A DNA stretch of 40,273 nucleotides, taken from assembly GCF_016862315.1 (NCBI RefSeq), contig NZ_BOMS01000175.1, positions 1 through 40,273 of the forward strand, read 5' to 3'. Every line of letters begins with the position of its first letter. Positions within the stretch are counted from its first letter, which is position 1. Below the pieces are notes generated by a model, which was not told where the DNA came from, searched no databases, and saw only the letters and a list, made by a program, of their open reading frames with translations. Source of the DNA: Actinoplanes palleronii (GTDB lineage: Bacteria > Actinomycetota > Actinomycetes > Mycobacteriales > Micromonosporaceae). The position numbers were made by a program, and so were the translations under genes. Of the stretch, positions 1-5,774 are shown one piece after another.

Positions 1-53
1 GGGACACCAGCGCGTCCGATAGCTCTGTAGTTGCGAAGCACGGCTGGGCCCGC

Positions 54-136
54 CCCGTGTAAGGGCGGCGAAAGGTTCCGTATGGGCCCTGTCAGCTGCA
101 CAAACGGCCGCATCGGCCCTGCTCGCTCCTAGCGTC
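54..136 (+). promoter_or_regulatory. Upstream block shared with 5641-5723 (copy 1)
   Basis: Ungapped alignment with 5641-5723 gives 62 of 83 identical bases. The best part is 59-99 against 5646-5686, with 34 of 41 identical, ending in GTCAGCTGC. Exactly 31 nt after that end both copies have a -10-like hexamer of form TAGCsT (130-135 here). The NERD start codon lies 69 nt after the conserved core. No -35 consensus is visible at the usual distance, so an activator-dependent promoter is my inference. No known regulator is recognised. Confidence 0.6.
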
Positions 137-153
137 TTCCGCAGTTGCGGAAG
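136..153. promoter_or_regulatory. Palindrome over the predicted transcription start of the NERD gene
   Basis: CTTCCGCA-gt-TGCGGAAG is a perfect dyad with 8-bp arms and a 2-nt centre. It starts just after the -10-like hexamer at 130-135 and ends 14 nt before the chosen start codon. The short centre fits a protein operator better than an RNA hairpin. The second copy of the upstream block does not have it, so it would be specific to this gene. Confidence 0.4.
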
Positions 154-167
154 CAAGGGAGATGCCG

Positions 168-986
168 ATGCAGGTACAGGTCCTTTCGAACCACAGCGGC
201 CAGCAACTCGACCGCACCATCGGGCAGCTGCGGGAGGCCGAGACCGCCGCGGCCGCCTGGCGCAACGAGCACGGTCGCGCCTGGAACGATCTCGAGGAGT
301 CCCGGCGCACCAAGCCGTGGTGGCGCCACAAGCTCGGGCTCACCACCGTCGCCGAGCAGGAGGCGTCGGCCCGCACCCAGCTGGCCTGGCACGGCGTGCT
401 CACCGCCGACCAGAACCGGCAGCTCATCGACACTCGGGTCCGGCAACTGTCCGCCGGCATGTCCGGCGAGCAGGCCCTGGCCGACGGGCTCGCCGTCCTC
501 GACGACTCCTGGACGATGCTGCGCGGTTATCGCAATCGCCGCGGCGAGACCGACCACCTGCTGGTCGGCCCCAGCGGAGTGTGGGCGATCGAGGTCAAAC
601 GACGCCGGATCCGTCTGCACGTGATCGGCGAGCAGTGGTGGTACGAGAAGCTCACCGCGCAAGGACGCTGCACCGAGGTCGCCGCCGCGGTCGACGCCGG
701 CGGCCGCTCCTGGGGTCGCCAGGTCACCGACGTCGCCGCTGACCTCGCCACCTGGCTCGCGCACAACGGCCACAGCCTGCCCGTCCGGACCGCAGTCATG
801 ATCATGCACGAGCAGGCGCGCCTCGGCCGTTGCGAGAGCCCGGACGTGAACCTCGTCGGCACCCGCGTCGGGCACCTGCTGTGGGCGATCGAGCGATCCG
901 CCACCGTCCTGACCGCTCCGCAGCGCCAGGAGATCGTCGCCCTGATCCGCCGCGACCACTGCTTCCACAGCGAACGCCGCGGGTAG
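168..986 (+). CDS. NERD domain protein (nuclease-related)
   Basis: A 272-aa protein. Residues about 1-115 are charged and helical, with repeated Glu/Arg/Gln suggesting a coiled coil. A NERD domain follows (about residues 120-250): GETDHLLVGPSGVWAIEVK holds the Asp and the E-x-K of the PD-(D/E)xK-like core, followed by a conserved Trp-rich strand. NERD domains are linked to DNA processing and occur in accessory and defence loci; the substrate here is unknown. There is no signal peptide or membrane segment. ATG 168 is preferred to ATG 162 because GGGAG lies 6 nt before 168 but abuts 162. The upstream region carries the block shared with the gene at 5775, and a palindrome. Confidence 0.8.
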   Translation: MQVQVLSNHSGQQLDRTIGQLREAETAAAAWRNEHGRAWNDLEESRRTKPWWRHKLGLTTVAEQEASARTQLAWHGVLTADQNRQLIDTRVRQLSAGMSGEQALADGLAVLDDSWTMLRGYRNRRGETDHLLVGPSGVWAIEVKRRRIRLHVIGEQWWYEKLTAQGRCTEVAAAVDAGGRSWGRQVTDVAADLATWLAHNGHSLPVRTAVMIMHEQARLGRCESPDVNLVGTRVGHLLWAIERSATVLTAPQRQEIVALIRRDHCFHSERRG

Positions 987-1109
987 GTCATTGCGGGGTG
1001 GGCGGAGACACGCCCAGGTGCGACGACAGCTCTGCATGACGCCGCACCACGAGGCGCTGCCGGACAAAAACCTGGTGATTATCTCGGCGGGTTTGGACAC
1101 CGTGTGTAC

Positions 1110-1167
1110 GTCACTTTCGGCACTACTTGATCGTCGGCAGATTTTGTGTCTGCGAGTTTCGACACCG
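1110..1167. repeat. IS-end-like repeat, left copy
   Basis: Read on the minus strand this contains GGTGTCGAAACTCGC and then GTGCCGAAAGTGACG; a third related word, GTGTCCAAACCCGC, lies just beyond (about 1085-1101). The same ordered pair, GGTGTCGAAACTCGC then GGTGTCGAAAGTGACG, occurs in the same orientation at 3155-3224. Multiple short repeats of this kind are typical of transposase-binding IS termini (for example IS21-like). The two copies bracket the DUF6624 gene and the IS630 element. No transposase of matching type is left between them. Confidence 0.45.
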
Positions 1168-1251
1168 GTTGGAGGTGGCAGCGGGTTTCGCGGTGGGCGG
1201 CGACTTGCTGGTCGCTGCCCGGGGCTTCGGACCGGGAGCCGGCTGTGCGGG

Positions 1252-1770
1252 TCAGGCCTGCGCGTGTTTGGCGACGTGGACCGCGAATGGCTCCAAGCCG
1301 ACCTCCGTACGCCGCTGATCCATCTGTTCCGGGTCTTCGCACGGCCACGGGACGGGGGCGCCGTTGACGATGCCGGCGATCTGAGTGCCGTAGATCTGAG
1401 GGCGGCCCTCGTTGACCAGCATCCGGTCGTGCAGCATGGCCAGCTGGGTGTTGTCGCCTTTGCCCGCGTGCACTGCCTCGGTCATCAAGGTCAGCGCTCG
1501 CCGTTGCAGGTGTAGTTGCCGGTCGGCGTGCTGCGCTACCAGCCACGCTCTGCGGGCTGCTTCTTGGCCGACGAGTTCTGCGGTGGGCCAACCGTGGTCG
1601 TCGATTATTTCAGCAAGGCGATCGCCGTTGCGGACGATGACTCTTCGATGGGCTAGTTGGGCCGTGAAGTCGTCGCTGAGTGCGCCGGATTGCAGCCGCC
1701 GGTCTTCGTCGGTCATGTTGATCAGTTCTTGGGCGAGCGCGTCGTTGACCATGTCCAGCACGCTAGACAA
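1252..1770 (-). CDS. DUF6624 family protein
   Basis: A 172-aa protein of unknown function. The DUF6624 signature is clear: a GWPT motif, then a stretch with AWLVAQHAD, then MLHDRMLVNEGRPQIYGTQ. It is soluble, with no signal peptide. The start is TTG 1770: AAGGA lies 7 nt upstream, and the next in-frame starts (GTG 1761, ATG 1752) have no comparable site. A TATGAT -10-like hexamer at 1805-1800 on the minus strand would start the message about 20 nt before the TTG. The gene stands alone between IS-end-like repeats and the IS630 element, which suggests it is accessory. Members are often found near toxin or immunity genes, but no partner is seen here. Confidence 0.75.
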   Translation of the reverse strand: MSSVLDMVNDALAQELINMTDEDRRLQSGALSDDFTAQLAHRRVIVRNGDRLAEIIDDHGWPTAELVGQEAARRAWLVAQHADRQLHLQRRALTLMTEAVHAGKGDNTQLAMLHDRMLVNEGRPQIYGTQIAGIVNGAPVPWPCEDPEQMDQRRTEVGLEPFAVHVAKHAQA

Positions 1771-1977
1771 AGGGAAATCCTTGCCTCTCCACCCCGAGCA
1801 TCATATTCACTTGCCTCGATATTAAATACTTGTAGAGGCGGATGACGGGTATCCGAGCCCCGCGAAGATTGGTGGTCTGCTTTCAGCTGTCCCGATCTCG
1901 AAGGGCTCGCCCGGGCTGGCGTCCGACGAGGCGGGACCTTATGAGCGCCGAGGCAGGACGTCTCTGACGTGGGGTTA
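1771..1977. other. Short AT-richer intergenic region
   Basis: No coding ORF is supported. The region holds the presumed promoter of the minus-strand DUF6624 gene (TATGAT at 1805-1800) in an AT-rich patch at 1800-1832, and ends in the TA (1976-1977) that forms the left target duplication of the IS630 element. Confidence 0.4.
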
Positions 1978-3148
1978 CTGACCTTTGTTGGTCAGGGTCA
2001 CTCTTGAGTCCACATCGCCGTTTCGAGTGATTCACAGCGGTTTGGGTGCCGTGTCTAGATAGGGCATGAGATACGGGGACGGCGGCGGGGTCGGTCCGCA
2101 AGGACGGATCCGCCGCGAGCAAGTCCGTCAGCGGGCCGCGCAGATGCTGGCGGACGGGATGAGCGCCGCGCAGATCGCCGTGGCACTGGAGATCTCGACG
2201 AAATCGGCATACGCGTGGCGGCGTGCCTGGCTCGCCGGCGGCGAGCAGGCGCTCGCCTCGAAAGGCACGCCCGGGCCGGCTCCGGCACTGTCCGCCACCC
2301 AGGTTCAGAAACTGATCGCGACACTCAACCAGGGCCCGGCCGCGGCCGGTTGGACCGAGGACCAGCGATGGACCCTGGCCCGGATCCAGACGGTGATCGG
2401 CCGGATGTTTCACCTCACGCTCAGCGTGCCGACCGTGTGGCAGGTACTGCGCCGGGCCGGGTTCAGCCCGCAACAACCGATCAGCCGGGCCGCCGAACGC
2501 GACGAATCGGCCATCGCCCACTGGCGGCGCCATCAATGGCCCGCGGTAAAAGAGTCGCGCGCAGGCTGGACGCGTGGATCTGCTTCGCCGACGAGTCGGG
2601 CCTGACGCTGCGACCAGCCAGGGCCCGTACCTGGGCCCCGCGAGGACACACACCGATCGTGAAAGTCACCGGCCGCGGCGGCCGCAAACTCTCCGTCGCC
2701 GGGATCGTCGCCTACCGCACCGGCCACCGGCCCCGCATCATCTACCGCACCATGCTCCACCGAGGACGCAAAGGCGAACCCCGAGGTTTCGCCGAACCCC
2801 ACTTCACCGCCCTGATCGACGCCGCCCACCAGCATCTGGGCGGCCCGATCGTGCTCGTCTGGGACGGCCTGCCCGCCCACCGCTCCAAGAAAATGCGTGC
2901 CCTGATCGCCGCCCGGCCCTGGCTACGCGTCTACCAGCTCCCCGGCTACGCCCCGAACTCAACCCCGTCGAAAACATGTGGTCCAACCTCAAACGCGGCC
3001 TGGCCAACCTCGCCCACGGCACCATCAACGACCTGCTCCGCACCACTAAGAAAAGACTCAAAGCCATGCAATACCGGCCCGTCCTCGCCACCGGCTTCCT
3101 CGGCAGCAGCGGCCTCAAACCACCCTGACCCTGACCCCAAAAGGTCAG
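1978..3148 (+). mobile_element. IS630-family insertion sequence, complete ends, TA target duplication
   Basis: A 1171-bp element. Terminal inverted repeats are 1978-2000 and 3126-3148, with 20 of 23 positions matching; both begin CTGACCTTT from the outside. The element is flanked on both sides by TA (1976-1977 and 3149-3150), the known target duplication of the IS630/Tc1-mariner superfamily. It holds one transposase region read in three frames (see 2066-3128), whose stop codon lies inside the right repeat. It landed 4 nt from an IS-end-like repeat at 3155. With a one-base lesion in the catalytic domain it is probably unable to move by itself. Confidence 0.85.
2066..3128 (+). pseudogene. IS630 family transposase, interrupted by two -1 frame changes
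   Basis: Frame A (2066-2605) encodes a helix-turn-helix (about residues 15-65, with the motif AQIAVALEISTKSAYAWRR) and the linker. Homology then moves by -1 to a frame with the DDE motifs CFADESG and VLVWDGLPAHRSKK, and again by -1 near 2950 to a frame with PELNPVENMWSNLK, which carries the last acidic residue, and stop TGA 3126-3128. The first change lies just after GTA-AAA-G (2546-2552), an A_AAA_G slip site, so it may be programmed frameshifting. The second fits loss of one C in the run before GAACTC (about 2949-2953), which would be a true lesion or a sequencing error. Confidence 0.8.
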
Positions 3149-3154
3149 TAATCC

Positions 3155-3224
3155 GTCACTTTCGACACCACCGGGGGGTGGACGCTCGATCGGGTGGATT
3201 CGATATCCGCGAGTTTCGACACCG
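3155..3224. repeat. IS-end-like repeat, right copy
   Basis: On the minus strand it reads GGTGTCGAAACTCGC, a spacer, then GGTGTCGAAAGTGACG, in the same order and orientation as at 1110-1167. The spacer is about 12 nt longer than in the left copy. It lies 4 nt from the TA at the right end of the IS630 element and immediately before a reading frame that has lost its start. I read it as the remaining end of a different, now missing IS. Confidence 0.45.
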
Positions 3225-3671
3225 CCCAGAGCGGCGGGAGCATCGGCTGACCCGAGACGGAGGCTGGCCGATGCCACGAAGGACGACACCGGCCTGGAAA
3301 CTGGCTTCCGGGTCCGGGACACCTGGACCGCGGTCACACCCGCAGGGCACCTGCTCGCCGGTGCCGAACTGCTGGCGGGCCGCCGCATCAGCGTCGGCCC
3401 GCTGACCGATCAGGACCTGCATGCTCTCGCCGAGGGACGGCAGGGCGTCGACGCGGTGGCGTTGGTCATCAAGGCAATCGTCCGGATGCTCAACGACGCC
3501 GCCGCGCAGGACGCGCTGCTGAACATGGCCAGCATCGCGGACACCGTGCAGAACGCCGCACAGCTGGCCCGGTGGACCGCAGCGACGCGAGACCCGAGCT
3601 CTACCGTCGAGGACCGTGCGACGCCTCTGGCTGAACCCCCAGCGTCGCAGCCCGGCGCCCGACCCTCGTGA
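3225..3671 (+). pseudogene. 5'-truncated hypothetical protein
   Basis: One frame reads as ordinary GC-rich actinobacterial coding sequence for about 148 codons (segments such as VRDTWTAVTPAGHLLAGAELL and SVGPLTDQDLHALAEG) up to TGA 3669-3671. No ATG, GTG or TTG occurs before GTG 3456, in the middle of the coding-like segment. The frame begins where the IS-end-like repeat ends, so the 5' end was probably lost in the event that left that repeat. Translation from GTG 3456 would give only 71 aa. The family is not recognised. The C-terminal 30 residues are Pro/Ala-rich and probably disordered. Confidence 0.5.
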
Positions 3672-3766
3672 GCAAACGGCGCAACGAAGCTATCGCTTGA
3701 CCGGTGAAGACGACACGAGGGCCGGCCTAGAACTTTCGGGGCGGGGCCTCGAAGATCTGCAGGAGA

Positions 3767-3982
3767 TCAGGCCAGCACGTTGAACTCGCCGTCCTTGACA
3801 CCGGCGAGGAAAGCGGCCCACTCGCCGGGAGTGAAGGTCAGTGCCGGACCACCCGGGTCCTTGGAGTCCCGGACCGCGACGATGCCCGGCAGGTTGCCGG
3901 CGACCTCAACGCAGTTGCCGCCGTTGGCGTCGGAACGGGTGCTCTTACGCCAAACTGCACGCGAGAGGTCTGGGGTGCTCAT
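3767..3982 (-). CDS. DUF397 domain protein
   Basis: A 71-aa protein that is DUF397 along its whole length: the N-terminal WRKSTRSDANGGNCVEVA, the central VAVRDSKDPGGPALTFT and the C-terminal W-x3-L are all typical. DUF397 proteins are small partners of XRE-DUF5753 regulators in streptomycetes and relatives (WhiJ- and AbaA-type loci) and influence development and antibiotic production. It follows its XRE partner by 13 nt on the same strand, so co-transcription is likely. The two may form a toxin-antitoxin-like or anti-regulator pair, which is inference from the family. Confidence 0.85.
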   Translation of the reverse strand: MSTPDLSRAVWRKSTRSDANGGNCVEVAGNLPGIVAVRDSKDPGGPALTFTPGEWAAFLAGVKDGEFNVLA

Positions 3983-3995
3983 GGAACGCTCACTC

Positions 3996-4832
3996 TCAGG
4001 ACAGGTCGCCTAGCTGCTCGATGAGAGCCCGCGATTCCGCAGGCCCGATCGCCGCAGCTCGCAGGTCATCCCACAACTTAGTGTAGGCCCGCACCTGATC
4101 CGGCCGGTCGAGGTAGTCAGCGTCCGTGAAGCTCTCCGTATAGATCACATCCGTGGTCGAGTCCGGGCCGAAGCGCAGGATGACGAAGTTGAACGACGGG
4201 GCGACATACGTCTGAGCGTTGAAGGGCAGCACCTGGATCGTGACCGCAGGCCGACGACTCAACTCAACAAGGTGGCTCATCTGCGCACGCATCGTCGCGG
4301 GCCCGCCGACCATCCGCCGCAGCACCGATTCACTCAGGACGAAGGCCAGCTCCACATCGCCGTCGAGGATCGTCTGCCGTTTGAGACGGATGTCGACCTG
4401 CTGGGCCAGCGCCGCTTCGTCCGGTGACCAGCCGTTGGTCAGGATCGCGCGGACGTAAGCCTCCGTCTGAAGGACACCTGGGATGATCTCGGTCTGATAC
4501 TGCCGGATCTCCGCCGCGTCGCTTTCCAGATCGACGAACGTGCGAAACCACGAAGGCAGCTGCTCGCGGTAGTTGCTCCATCGGCCGCGCTGCCGCCCAG
4601 CTTTGGCCAGCTCGCGCATTGATACGGCGACGTCGTCCGGAACGTTGTACGCGCGCAGCAGCAGAGTCAGGTCGATCGAGCGAAGGCCGCTCTGGCCGAG
4701 CTCAATCCTGCTGATCTTGCTGGACGCCGAATCGATGGCCTCGGCCGCTTCATCCTGAGTCAAACCGGCGTTCTCCCGCGCCCTTTTGAGCGCGATACCG
4801 AGTCTCCGGCGCTGGATGGTCGGGTTGACCAT
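3996..4832 (-). CDS. XRE family regulator with DUF5753
   Basis: A 278-aa DNA-binding protein. Residues about 8-65 form a helix-turn-helix (LGIALKRARENAGLTQDEAA through SKISRIELGQ). Residues about 95-270 form the DUF5753 ligand- or partner-binding domain, with typical YQTEIIPGVLQTEAYVRAI, RLKRQTIL and QVLPF segments. ATG 4832 is chosen because GGGAGG stands 5 nt upstream; an in-frame extension to 4880 would begin inside the likely -35 box. With the DUF397 gene just downstream it forms the usual two-gene regulatory cassette. Divergent from the small Cys-rich protein at 5037, which shares the 200-nt promoter region. Confidence 0.88.
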   Translation of the reverse strand: MVNPTIQRRRLGIALKRARENAGLTQDEAAEAIDSASSKISRIELGQSGLRSIDLTLLLRAYNVPDDVAVSMRELAKAGRQRGRWSNYREQLPSWFRTFVDLESDAAEIRQYQTEIIPGVLQTEAYVRAILTNGWSPDEAALAQQVDIRLKRQTILDGDVELAFVLSESVLRRMVGGPATMRAQMSHLVELSRRPAVTIQVLPFNAQTYVAPSFNFVILRFGPDSTTDVIYTESFTDADYLDRPDQVRAYTKLWDDLRAAAIGPAESRALIEQLGDLS

Positions 4833-4850
4833 GACGACCTCCCACGCTGC

Positions 4851-4880
4851 ACATCTGCGGCTCGAATGACCGAGTGTCAA
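4851..4880 (-). promoter_or_regulatory. Possible promoter of the XRE-DUF397 operon
   Basis: On the minus strand a perfect TTGACA -35 hexamer occupies 4880-4875. At 17-18 nt spacing the best -10 match is weak (AGATGT, 4856-4851). A start near 4845 would leave a leader of about 13 nt that still contains the GGGAGG ribosome site. Suggestive only. Confidence 0.35.
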
Positions 4881-5036
4881 CCCTAAAGCGCCGTTCTCGA
4901 GAAATCGACACAGTGGACTGAATCGGGTTCCTAACTCCTCCGGGCCGAGTTATCGTAGCGGCGTCACTGAAACTTGGGAGTCTAAATCAGTCCCCTGCAT
5001 CAGAGATCCACTGGTGTGCCGAAGGCGGAGGTGGAG

Positions 5037-5291
5037 ATGACCAGCAACACGTACTACGCCGCAGCAGCTGATCAGCAGCTAGCCGATGCCCAGGCAGTAC
5101 TCGACGAGCATGTGACGTCGAGTGGATCGGGTCGCTGCATTGCCTGCGGTTCCTGGGGTCCGTGCTGGCAACGGGAGAACGCCATAGCGATCTTCTCCCG
5201 GAGCCTCCGGCTGCCTATCCGTCAGCCTGGCGCCAGCCAGCCCGGCTTGATCAACGCCCGCCGTATCCCGAGTCCGTGCCCAGAGCCATAG
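5037..5291 (+). CDS. Small Cys-motif protein, unknown
   Basis: An 84-aa protein starting at ATG 5037, with GGAGG 5 nt upstream; the in-frame GTG 5016 lacks a site. The N-terminal half (QQLADAQAVLDEHV) looks helical, and the centre has C-x2-C-x6-C in GRCIACGSWGPCWQREN, a possible metal-binding knuckle. Similar short proteins with a CxxC near a variable N-terminal helix are common beside XRE-DUF5753/DUF397 genes in Micromonosporaceae, from memory of the group rather than a search. It is divergent from the XRE gene and may belong to the same small regulatory locus. The last 25 residues look poorly conserved. Confidence 0.55.
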   Translation: MTSNTYYAAAADQQLADAQAVLDEHVTSSGSGRCIACGSWGPCWQRENAIAIFSRSLRLPIRQPGASQPGLINARRIPSPCPEP

Positions 5292-5435
5292 CAGAGACCG
5301 GGAGCTCATGGCCGAAGGCCAGGGGTGCAGCCCGATCCGGGGAGGCAGCCCTGACCGCCGGCCTGCCAGCCGCAACGGTCATCCGATATCCGCCCTGCCG
5401 GCGGCCACGCCGGCCCGAACCCCGAGGAGTGCCCG

Positions 5436-5603
5436 ATGAGCAGCTTGACCCTCGACAGGATGGCCGAGGCCATCGCTGATCTGATGGCCGATCACGGCTT
5501 CGCCTTCATCGAGAACGACAAGCTTCCCGCCCTCGCCGTGACCTTGCAGGGTTTCCTGGAGACCGCCGGGCTACCGATCAACCCGCCGGTCGCGCACGCC
5601 TGA
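5436..5603 (+). CDS. Small hypothetical protein (55 aa)
   Basis: ATG 5436 with GAGGAG 6 nt upstream, ending at TGA 5601-5603. The product is acidic and helical (LDRMAEAIADLMADHGFAF, then LPALAVTLQGFLETAGL), with no Cys, signal peptide or membrane segment. Codon use is normal for the genome. It follows the small Cys-motif gene after a 144-nt gap that holds no other ORF of note. The function is unknown. Position suggests it belongs with the XRE/DUF397 locus; alternatively it is an independent small regulatory protein. Confidence 0.5.
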   Translation: MSSLTLDRMAEAIADLMADHGFAFIENDKLPALAVTLQGFLETAGLPINPPVAHA

Positions 5604-5640
5604 ACAGCACAGGCCGACCCCCGGACGGCAGGCGCCGCCG

Positions 5641-5723
5641 CCCGGGTAAGGCCCGCGACAGGTTTCGTAAGAGCCGTGTCAGCTGCTCGCACCGCCGCGA
5701 CCGCCCACCACGGTCATAGCCTC
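5641..5723 (+). promoter_or_regulatory. Upstream block shared with 54-136 (copy 2)
   Basis: Second copy of the block described at 54-136. The core 5646-5686 ends in GTCAGCTGC, and the -10-like hexamer TAGCCT is at 5717-5722, exactly 31 nt after the core, as in copy 1. The start codon of the LysM/BTAD gene (GTG 5775) is 89 nt after the core. Having a promoter here also argues against the longer start at GTG 5676, which lies inside the conserved core. Confidence 0.6.
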
Positions 5724-5774
5724 GCCGGTGACAGCGGGCCCTCGCGCCCGATCTCCGTCGGCGGGGAGGCGCTC

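Noticed and set aside
5162..5479. Open frame of 105 codons between the small genes
   Set aside because: Overlaps both small genes in another frame, is Pro/Arg-rich and has no ribosome site.
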